This document shows, piece by piece, positions 55,892 through 64,000 of a DNA stretch of 64,000 bases; the first letter of the stretch is position 1, and every line of letters begins with the position of its first letter. Made by a program: the position numbers and the translations under genes. The stretch is taken from assembly GCA_037903475.1 (NCBI GenBank), contig JBAJFG010000482.1, positions 1 to 64,000 of the forward strand. Reading direction: 5' to 3'. The notes under the pieces were generated by a model that was not told the origin of the DNA, did not search any database, and was given only the letters and a program-made list of their open reading frames with translations. This stretch comes from Ancylostoma caninum (Eukaryota; Nematoda; Chromadorea; Rhabditida; Ancylostomatidae).

Positions 55892-57421
55892 TTAATATGA
55901 TTCAATCCAAAGTAGCAATCTTCCACCTATTCCAAGATTTCTGAGTTTGAGGAGTAATTTTTGGCGATTTACTCTGTCAGAAGCCTTGGACAGATCGAAA
56001 TTCACAACGTCTACGGACATGCCTTTGTTCAAGGCAGATGTCCAATCATAAAGGCAGTCAAGAAGCAGTGTAGCTGTGGACGCACCTGATGTGAATCCAT
56101 GTTGCTCCAACGGTACTGTATTCAGTTTATGAACCCAGGCCAAAAGCTCTGAACGAATGATTTTTTCCAAGACTTCCACAGGAGGTGGATTAATATTTAT
56201 CGGTCTGAAATCCGAAAGTAAGCATGACCTTGCTTTCTTGGGTATTGCTCTTACTATCGCTTCCTTCCACATTTTTGGAACCTCACCATTCGATAACGAA
56301 ATGTTAAAGATGAGAGTGCGGTGTCGAGAAAGGGATTTGGCACAATTTGTGTAAATTATTTGTGGAATTCCATCAAAGGTTGCTGAAGTAGAAGGAGCTA
56401 GCTTCGTTAAGTACTTATAGACATCAAAAGTATCAACGTACAAATCTGATAGCGTGGATTCACAAGAAAAGACGTGAGAGCAACTTGTTGCCTGATTTGG
56501 CATTTCATTGCTGAAAATGCTAGCGAAATACTTGCCTAGTTCAGCCGCTTTTTGAGAATCATTAACAAAATTTCGGTCGAGATCATCCGTGAGAGTAGCA
56601 ATTTTTCGTGACCCACCGCTTCTGTTGCGTAAGTGAGCATATAAAGCTTCCATGTTGTTTTTAGCAGCAAGACGTCTCTCACGATTAGCTAAGAATCTTC
56701 GAATATGAAAATCAACATCAGCGCATATTTTCTTGTACAATCTATTCGTCAAAGAGTTTGAGATGGAGTTGTACAATCTGTCTTTCTGCGCAATCAAAGC
56801 TAAAATATGCTGGGGATATTGCAGTAGAGAGGAAGGCTTTCGAAAAGAGAATGGGACAAATCTTCCTAGTCCAACATATAAAACATCGCAAAATATTTTG
56901 TAGACGTCGTCAGTCGAAGTATAATTCGAAAACTTGGTCCACCAATCGATACTACTAAGATATGAGTTCAATCCAATAAAATCGGTTTTGTGATATAGAG
57001 GTATAGGTAAAACTGTTATTGTAGGAATCTGGCAATTAATAGTGAAATAAATTGAGTTGTGATCTGAAGATCTTAGTGGAGGTAGGCGCGAAACATGTTG
57101 AACAAGAAGTTTGGAAGAAAAGACGAGGTCAAGAATGGAGTCGGACCGAGTCGGAAAGGAGACGTGTTGTTCGAGTTCGCAACCTATGAAAAGTTGGAAA
57201 ACTCTGGAGGAACCAGCACTTTTGGGAGCTTGTTTTTTCCAGTCAATATCAATATTGAAATCACCTAAAATGACTAGAGGATCTTTTGTGGAGCATAACC
57301 AATTAAGACGTCCAATTGATTCTCCATCATCTTTTCTGCAGCTATTTGGTGGTCTATAGACCAACACGAATCGGATTTTTATAGGGGCGATCAGATCAAT
57401 GCATAAGACATTTGAGTGCAA
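55892..57421 (-). pseudogene. ORF2 main part: endonuclease C-terminus and reverse transcriptase
   Basis: 509 open codons. Endonuclease motifs are VLVYRPP, LVILGDFNIDIDW and RSSDHNSIYF. After a linker come reverse transcriptase blocks: FDGIPQIIYTNCAKSL, AIVRAIPKKARSCLLSDFRP, LEQHGFTSGASTATLLLDCL and VDVVNFDLSKASDRVN (first catalytic Asp), ending WIESY at a stop. A one-base frameshift there leads into LNGRHPTVKVG and the next piece. Confidence 0.88.
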
Positions 57422-57660
57422 TTCGCGGAATTTTCCACAGAAGAAAGGAAAGATTCTCTAGTCATACAAAAAACGCCACCATCTTTCCGGTTAAGTCTAT
57501 CAAGTCTGTGTATTATGTAAGGGAAATCAGCGGTAATCTCTGTATCGTTGGAATTCAACCAAGATTCCGTGACAAAATGTAAATCTGGATTTTTTCGATG
57601 ACAAAAGAATGTAGATGATGAAGCTTGTTTAGTATACTGCGGCAGTTCAGAGAAAAGCAT
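57391..57660 (-). pseudogene. ORF2 first part: endonuclease N-terminus
   Basis: Open from ATG at 57660 with LHFVTESWLNSNDTEITADF (the catalytic TESWL motif) and LDRLNRKDGGVFC (the GGV block). It breaks by frameshift near 57425 where the next piece (55892-57421) takes over in another frame. Confidence 0.8.
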
Positions 57661-57685
57661 CTCAGATTGGAAGTATCGCCATGCC

Positions 57686-58198
57686 TCACTGGGAGTTTCC
57701 CTGAGTTGCCCTACTCTCGGAAACCCGCCTCAATTCTCCTCGATAGACGACCCATTCTTTCCGCTCCTTACCTGCGTTCCTCTTTCGCGCCTGCTGTCGT
57801 AGCTCGTAATCCTTTTTGCGCTCACTTTCTGTCATGCTTTTCCTAACAAACACTTTTGCAAAACCAGCAGATTGAAGGAAACGGGCGTTCGATAGCATCA
57901 AGGTCCAGTGCGTTTTGGAAGGAAACACAAGTTTAACTAACCGAGTTCGAGACGGATCGTACCTCCCTATTTTGTAAAGTTTAGCAGGACGGCACTCTAT
58001 GTCAAGGGCATCTAAAATTTTAGAGATTTTTTCTTCTAAGTCCTGTTGTCGAAGAGAAGCAGGAAGGTTCGGAGGCGCTTCATCCAACCCGGCTATGACG
58101 ACGCTTCTTTCGCACTTCTCCGCTTCCAGTTTCTCAACCTGAGTACGAATTTTATCGACAGTCTCAGATGGGAACTTACCCAAGAATGTTACCAGCAT
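57686..58198 (-). CDS. Retrotransposon ORF1 protein
   Basis: 170 codons from ATG at 58198; the frame is open further upstream (NFTQLSPSELLDAIFARNFD), so the true start is earlier or the 5' part is missing. It has a short coiled-coil-like start (RTQVEKLEAEKCERSVVIAG), then a fold like the RNA-binding domain of ORF1 proteins (KLYKIGRYDPSRTRLVKLVF) and a basic tail (ESERKKDYELRQQARKRN). It would bind the element's RNA. It ends just before ORF2. Confidence 0.65.
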   Translation of the reverse strand: MLVTFLGKFPSETVDKIRTQVEKLEAEKCERSVVIAGLDEAPPNLPASLRQQDLEEKISKILDALDIECRPAKLYKIGRYDPSRTRLVKLVFPSKTHWTLMLSNARFLQSAGFAKVFVRKSMTESERKKDYELRQQARKRNAGKERKEWVVYRGELRRVSESRATQGNSQ

Positions 58199-58400
58199 TT
58201 TAACGAGAACTGGATCGAAATTCCGTGCGAAAATGGCATCAAGAAGTTCTGAGGGAGAGAGCTGAGTAAAGTTGGTTTCTAATTCATTTGTGGGGAAACG
58301 TTATTTTCACAAGTTGAGGAAGACTGTCCAGTTGTAGATCTCATATGTGTGCGATTGGACTTTGGCGGCACTGTTTTGACCAAATCAATATCAAGAGATG

Positions 58401-59185
58401 GGCACGAGAACGACGAAAGATTTTGCAAATGTAAATGAATTCAGGAAGGATCAAAAATCAGAAAAACAGCTTAGGTTGTGTAGTAGTGGGTACGTGAATC
58501 AAAAGAGCCAAAGGAGAGCCAGAGGCAGAAAAAATAGAGCTGTTCAGAAAAATATGATGTAGGCTCCCCCCCCCCCTCAACACCATTTACCCTGTTTTTG
58601 CTGTTGTATATGGCCTCTCTGTTGCCTACTCTTATTCCATTGCTGTGCACTTAGAAGCGCTAATAAACCTTTTATTGTAAAGTTTGTGGCTCCGTGCGTT
58701 GAGTTTGCTCGAGGAAATCCCACACAATAGTTTGTTGCAGTAGGATTATGGGGCAATTGAGAACCGCTGTGCTCACGAACCCACCAATAGCCCTGCAAAG
58801 ACCCGTGGTGGGGGGTGTTATAGCAGTATTTCAGGGCGACAAAACCATTGAAAATACTGTGAAATAGGGCAATGATGACATGATGGTGGGGGAACCTCAC
58901 GAATACACCTGCTCTCTCTCTCTCACCTCTCTCCAAAACATCAACTGTACTCGAAGTGTCACGCGAATAGAATTGCTGTTTCTGTCGGCTAGAGCTGCCC
59001 AATTGTCTGAGTATCTAGCAAGCGACAATATCAGTACTGTGGGGCGTGCGGCTAGAAAGGTCTTTTCGATCCAATCTTGCGGCACCTAGGAGACTACATT
59101 TTCAGCAAACTAGGGCTAGAAGTCCGAAATCAGCAGCACCTCAGGAGTCACACTATCTACCCTGCTAAAGGGCTGCGAATTTCAG
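58401..59185. other. Intergenic; no supported gene
   Basis: A C-run at 58566-58575 and open frames on both strands without recognisable domains or splice sites (for example 58577-59002 minus). Confidence 0.4.
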
Positions 59186-59783
59186 CACTACTCTGAACTT
59201 TCTGCCCGCGGTGGACCCGCGGTACAAGGTCTATCCGCGGTGGATCCGCGGTTGCCCTCGATAAATCCGCTCATGCCCACGGTGGACAACCGGGAGTGAC
59301 GTCACTCCCGCGCTATGCCCGCACGTGCCCGCGGTGTATCCGCACATGCCCGCGGTGGACCCGCAGTAACATTGCTATCCGCGGTGGACCCGCACATGCC
59401 CGCGGTGGACTCGCGGTAGAGCTGATTGCGTCATCAATGCCAACAAAACCCTCCACGCACGATGCACGCATGGCCGAGTGGATAAGAGAGCGGACTTGGA
59501 AACATAAGTTCGAAAAGGTACGTGGGTTCGAATCCAGTGGTGTAAAAACGCTTTCAGGATGAAATATCAGTGCCATCGTCGATTTGTCTCCGCCTCCTCA
59601 CTACAGGGTCTTCGATACAGGACCATTTCTAGAAGAAAATAACCAGTCCTTTGAAAATGCATGTTCCCGCGGTGGAGCCGCAGTACATCTGCGGTGGAGC
59701 CGCACATGCCCGCGGTGGCGAACCGCGGATCCACCTCGGGCGCACCGCGGATCCACCGCGGGCAGAAAGTTCAGAGAAGTAGG
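59186..59783. mobile_element. TIR element with CCGCGGTGGA repeats
   Basis: The ends are inverted: CTCTGAACTTTCTGCCCGCG on the left (59191) and CGCGGGCAGAAAGTTCAGAG on the right (59757-59776). Just inside each end is an array of CCGCGGTGGA(C/T)CCGC units (59205-59415; 59668-59766). The centre holds a tRNA-like sequence. About 0.6 kb; no transposase, so it is MITE-like. Confidence 0.75.
59464..59545 (+). pseudogene. tRNA-Ser-like pseudogene inside the TIR element
   Basis: It has a good A box (TGGCCGAGTGG, 59471-59481) and a perfect B box (GGTTCGAATCC, 59525-59535) with type II (Ser/Leu) spacing. The anticodon-loop region TTGGAAA resembles Ser-GGA. The acceptor stem and T-stem do not pair properly and the anticodon stem-loop is altered, so it is unlikely to be a functional tRNA. 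Confidence 0.6.
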
Positions 59784-59904
59784 GCGACCATATCGGCAGT
59801 AGTAGCGCGCGCTGATTAGCACTCCTGATCATGTAAAGTCACCTCTGCAGCTCTCCAAGAAATGGCATGCGAGAAGAGCCGATATTGGTCGAGACTAGAG
59901 CTGC

Positions 59905-60300
59905 TCGAATGTCGGAGGTGGAAGGATGTGGGAATGAAAACAGGTGTTATCATAACGAAAAAGAATGATCGTAAACAAAACACTCATTCTTTTCATACTA
60001 CAACTCATCCTAACTGATCATCAGTACCACTCACTCTCTTGATATCTCGAGCATGCTGATTTCTACGATATGCAACTTTCGTAGAATTGTTGCGACTATT
60101 ACTTGGTACCCAAGGCAAGCAAAATCTCGAAGACAAGAATTTTCGTGGGTGCTGCTTTTGGGAACAGCCTAATTCCAAAGGTAGTCTATGGAATTGGCCA
60201 GTGAATGAAGAAATAGTGGCGGCCACATATTTAGCAAATACATGATTTTAAATTGAAGCTTTTTTTTCATATACCCTGTGTGGAATAGTGAGTGGAAATA
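59905..60300 (+). mobile_element. Foldback repeat family A, copy 4, with extended flank
   Basis: 59905-60160 has the family A words (GTAAACAAAACACTCATTC, AACTTTCGTAGAATTGTTGC, GTGGGTGCTGCTTTTGGG). 60165-60300 is the extra flank shared with copy 3 (49560-49700). Confidence 0.7.
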
Positions 60301-60529
60301 GAACAGTGGTGAGCATGGGTCTTCGAAAGTGAAGGTTGAACGTGAAAATCGGAGGTCCAAAAGTGAAGGTTGCCTACCAAGTCGTGGGCGTCGACGGGGG
60401 GGGGGTTGTATGTCGTGATGGTTAAGTGGTTTGCCATGATTTTCTTTTTTAATAAATTTTATGATTCCCAGGATTTCGCACACAGGATTTTCAGGACACA
60501 AAGGAGGCGAGGGAAACGCCTTCTATACG

Positions 60530-60840
60530 TGGATACTAGAGAAAGAGTACTAGGCAAACATATATGAATTTCACCGCTGATCGGAAACTGACTGAAAACT
60601 TTCATCTTGAAAATCAAAGATTTCATTCATTTTCCGCACAAGATTTCTCAGGAACTACAAGAGCCGAGAGTAAGGCCGCCTAAATGTGGATTATAGAGAA
60701 AGAGTACTAGGCGAAAATACCTGAAATGGACCGCTGATCGGAAAACTCACTAAAGAATTTCATCCTGAAAATCAAAGATTTTTCGGTTTTCCAGCCACTA
60801 TTTCAGGACACAGAAGAGCTGAGTCGAAGCTTGGCTAAGG
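60530..60840 (+). repeat. 157-bp tandem duplication
   Basis: GAAAGAGTACTAGGC occurs at 60541 and again at 60698, followed in each unit by CGCTGATCGGAAA and CATC(T/C)TGAAAATCAAAGATTT. Confidence 0.8.
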
Positions 60841-61190
60841 TAGGATAGAGGAGGCAGACACAGTAGTATGTGAATATGTGCAAAAGTGGAAGCGTATTCG
60901 AAAAAGTAGCAGAGAAATGAAGTTTGAATTTTTTCATTTTTTCCGATTTTTGGGACGAATTTTCAGGAAAACAGGGGCGCGCTGCACGGGTTTGTGATAA
61001 GCTTGGTAATAAACACTAACAGATGAGTTAAAAAATATAGAGGAGTTTTGAGCAGACCCCCTACCTTACTCGACATTGGTGTGGGAAAATGCAGAAGAAT
61101 AGGTGCATGGCAGAGTTGGGTCCGCACCGCGGCCCGCCACGCGTCAGGTATTGATTTTCTACCAATGGCGCTTTTGTCTGGCATGTGGAG
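60735..61190 (+). repeat. Direct repeat J, copy 1
   Basis: Homologous to 61734-62180 in the same orientation: GGAAAACTCACT, GGTAGGATAGAGGA, TTCAGGAAAACAGG, TGCATGGCAGAGTTGGGTCCG versus TGCATGGTAGGGTTGGGTCCG. Both copies have a conserved minus-strand open frame (ending ...PCSAPLFS in copy 1), but differences do not clearly favour synonymous sites. Confidence 0.85.
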
Positions 61191-61207
61191 AAGGTTTTCT
61201 CTATTGA

Positions 61208-61735
61208 ACCGTATACCATATTCCTACATTCGTTTGGTTCTACATCCCGCCATTTTTTCCAAACATCTGGGATTTTGAACTTTTAATCGATTTTTTCAGG
61301 CTTGGTTGAAATCGATGTTTAGCGGAGCGTTTTTCTGTGTAATCACGGTACGATGCTACGTCGACTAGTATGGGATTCGGAGCTGGAATTTGTGTGGGAA
61401 GCTCTGCCGGGGTTTAGGTGACAACGGGCATACTCACCTAAAGTCTCTGCGTCTCCACCTTCAGTGCTCTATTTCGCCAGGCTAGGTGAGCACGCCCGTT
61501 ATAGCATCTAATGGCCGTCAGAGCTTCTCACGCGCATTCCAGCTCCGAGTCCTATACTAGTCGACGCAGCATAGTGAGGTGATTACGCAGACAACAGCGC
61601 CGATGAACATCGATTTCAACCAAGCCTGAAAAAATCGATTTAAAGTTCGAAATTCAGGAAGTTTGGAAAAAATGGCGGGGTGTAGAACCAAACGAATGTG
61701 GGAATGTTGTGTACGGTTCGATCACCCTCGCCATC
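61208..61735. mobile_element. About 0.53-kb palindromic element between the direct repeats
   Basis: The arms are about 240 bp each, inverted, with the centre near 61470. Shared words are ACATTCGTTTGGTTCTACA, ATCGATTTTTTCAGGCTTGG, TTGAAATCGATGTT, CGTCGACTAGTAT and GGAGCTGGAAT. No coding capacity. It sits exactly at the junction of the two J repeats. Confidence 0.85.
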
Positions 61736-62180
61736 GGAAAACTCACTGAAGAATTCCATCCTGGAAATCAAAGCTTTTTCGGATTTTCCACCCACCATTT
61801 CTCAGGACACACAAGCAAGCTCGGCTAAGATAGGATAGAGGATACACAATAATATGTGAATATATGCAAAAGTGGCAGCGGATTCAAAAAGAAGCAGAGA
61901 AATAAAGTTTAAATTTTTTTCGTTTTTTCTGATATTTGGGACGAAATTTCAGGAAAACAGGAGCGCGCTCCAAGGATCTGTGATATGCTTGGTAATAAGC
62001 ACTAACAGGTAAGTTTAAAAAATGTAGAGAGGTTTGGAGCAGATCCCGTACCTGATTCGATATTGGCGTGGGAATATCCGGGAAAATAGGTGCATGGTAG
62101 GGTTGGGTCCGCGCCGCGGCCCCGCACGCGTCAGGCATTGATTTTCTCTCAATGGCGCGTTTGCCTTGTATGAAAGGAAA
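61734..62180 (+). repeat. Direct repeat J, copy 2
   Basis: See 60735-61190; offset about 1 kb. Confidence 0.85.
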
Positions 62181-62519
62181 GTTCCAGCCACTACCACAAA
62201 AAATTTTCCTTGGTCGGCTATGAAACTGTGTGGACCGGCAGTAGAGATGCACTCGGCCCAGCAAAACTAAGGCAACTTCTCAATTCTTGAGAATGAGGCC
62301 CAAATTGTTACAGGCAGGCAAGACATTCTACTTTACTAGGTCTTGTATGGCTACAAGCATTCATCCTGATGCATATAAGAAGCACAAACTTGCAACTGTT
62401 ACGGATGGCATAGTTTTTTTTTAGTTCGTCAAAAGTAGCACCCACGGTTATTTCTCTCAAAACGAGCTCGATTCATTTCTCGTCATATATAAGTGTACAA
62501 CAGTTGACTTTCCTTCCAG

Positions 62520-64000
62520 CTCGATCAACGCATTATCTTGCACGCATGGAGATTTTTCCCACAACAGTAGTCGATTATTACGTACTAGTGAGTAAGTGGC
62601 ATCCCCATGGTGGCGAAATAGTGTGCAGAATGAGGAGAGTTTTCTCTGACAGGGGAGACGGCCCGTTATGCCCTCTCCCCCTTTTCAGAAGTCGGGTTTC
62701 CCACAATCAATTGTAGGAATATTATATGTGAATCGACGCAGAATGATGAGCTGAGCACGCCTATAACCGTTCCATTTCACGAGATTTCAGAAGAATCCTG
62801 AAAAAGAGCCCCAAGGTTCGGATTTTTGACTAAAATGGCAGCGGTATAGAAACTCTTTCAGACAAAATATTGTATGTCTTTAATGGGCTATTATGTACGT
62901 AAGTACCGTACTTCCCAGCCAGGCTGCTTCGCCTGAGCTCGGTAGGCGTGCAAACTTGGCATAGCTTGCATTTTTTTCTGACTTCACGAGGATCTAAAGC
63001 CTTGGGAAGAGAACTTTTCTCGGGGCATTATGTAAGTTCTAAGAGTACGTAAAGAGGAGAATCTCAAAAATGCTTCAGATCAGTTTTTGCCCTTGCAGCC
63101 GATGGCAGGGCGACAAAAATTAATGTAGCGAAAAGTTCGTCAACTTTGGCGAAAATGGCAGGGGGATGCAGGTCATCGCGAGACTCCTGCTCTGCACTGC
63201 CATAAAGAGTAAACCTAACCCTATAACAGTAGAACCCTACTTTTTTTTCATCCTAATACTTTCGCCCATGACGGCCTTCCAACCAAACCCTACTTTTCCA
63301 TCTTCCAGTACTCCGGCAGAAAATCGACCCATGTCAGGAACAAGCTTGTGAACACATGTTATATACCATTTCGCAGCTCATGCAACGGCGCATTGAAATT
63401 TTATCCATTTTACGCTTGGAAAAGACGGAGACAAAAAATATTTGGAGGAGTGTCATATTTTAGGGGCGTCGCTTCGCCCCCTCCCATCCCAAAGTGATGG
63501 TCCCCCTGGGTTTGCCCTGAAAGTGAAGCTGGGCGGAGCCTCTGTGTCGGGATATTCCACTCATGATTTCACCTCGAAAATAATTGTATCCATGAGAGTA
63601 CCTACATAAATTTTGAGAGGAACTCGCACAATCTCAAACAACTCATATAACCACTGAGTTCCACCCTCAAACCACTGATAAAAATAGGCAAATATATTTC
63701 CACCAGTTATTTAAGTTAATGCGGCGCAAGCTTCCACAACCGAGCTGTTCGGCGAGGCACGCCTCAATAGCGGAGCTATGTCGTCGCTTTTTGTAAGAAT
63801 GATGGAGGATCGGTCAATCTCTATTCATCAGATCGAAGTAGGTTTCAAAGAGCCTAACTAGCTAGCAAGTCAGATTGCTTTATTATGATAGCGATTTCTA
63901 CCTGTCAAAGGAAACAATCCGCCTGCACAATAGAAAAAACACGTTCTACGACATGCGTGACATTGTGGAGCTGGTGGACTGCGCTGCCATGGCTAGAACC
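62520..64000 (+). CDS. Start or middle of an unidentified multi-exon gene, cut by the window end
   Basis: Three exons fit together in phase. Exon X, 62520-62587, lies between TTTCCTTCCAG and a perfect donor GTGAGTAAG and encodes RSTHYLARMEIFPTTVVDYY then VL. Exon Y, 63707-63792, lies between ATTTCCACCAG and GTAAGA and encodes LFKLMRRKLPQPSCSARHAS then IAELCRRF. Exon Z, from 63892 after TTATGATAG, encodes DFYLSKETIRLHNRKNTFYD and MRDIVELVDCAAMART and runs off the window. An ATG at 63719 in exon Y could be a start if exon X is not used. No family is recognised. Confidence 0.45.

Larger units (their letters stand above)
54990..58400 (-). mobile_element. CR1/jockey-like non-LTR retrotransposon
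   Basis: Read on the minus strand: ORF1 (to about 57686), then ORF2 with endonuclease and reverse transcriptase down to about 55060. Only a few frameshifts and stops interrupt it, so it is much younger than the RTE element at 17-20 kb. The ends are approximate; no target-site duplication or tail was identified. Confidence 0.85.

Noticed and set aside
61884..62264. Minus-strand frame shared between direct repeats J as a gene pair
   Set aside because: The open frames differ in start and end between copies and changes look random by eye; the repeats are better explained as transposon-derived DNA.

Overview
The window looks like repeat-rich, mostly non-coding DNA from a nematode. Inference: a clade V parasitic worm such as a hookworm or other strongylid. 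The grounds are the gene style (short exons, introns of about 35-100 nt mixed with introns of several kb, TTTTCAG acceptors and GTAAGT/GTGAGT donors) and the mobile elements (RTE-type and CR1-type non-LTR retrotransposons, mariner, Helitron-like 3' termini, many foldback elements). The species cannot be proved from sequence alone. There is no sign of bacterial gene organisation.

Layout. 1-4.4 kb: a long inverted repeat pair, a 1.64 kb (TATG)n microsatellite, a 116-bp tandem repeat and a Helitron-like 3' end. 5.6-15 kb: scattered unidentified exon candidates and a degenerate minisatellite. 15.1-16.0 kb: a proline-rich repeat protein with polyadenylation signals. 17.0-20.4 kb: a decayed RTE element on the minus strand carrying three snap-back inversions. 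20.9-23.1 kb: a dead mariner nested inside another TA-flanked element. 25.8-35.7 kb: an island of minisatellites, GC-rich foldbacks and nested insertions, two of them datable against empty sites elsewhere in the window. 35.9-50.6 kb: a plus-strand gene of the TMBIM (Bax-inhibitor-1/Lifeguard) family, the best-supported gene here. 53.3-54.4 kb: a second Helitron-like copy with an insertion. 55.0-58.4 kb: a fairly intact CR1-like retrotransposon on the minus strand. 59.2-62.2 kb: a TIR element containing a decayed tRNA-Ser-like sequence, and a 0.5 kb palindrome between direct repeats. 62.5-64.0 kb: the start of an unidentified multi-exon gene cut by the window edge.

The most interesting object is the TMBIM gene. 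One 91-nt exon, encoding a transmembrane segment, lies inside a 949-bp unit present three times in near-identical tandem copies, each with its own splice sites. The exon begins in phase 2 and ends in phase 0, so a transcript stays open only if exactly one copy is used; using none or two gives an early stop. This is either a very young exon triplication that forces mutually exclusive use, or an assembly artefact of a tandem repeat. Long reads and RNA-seq would tell these apart.
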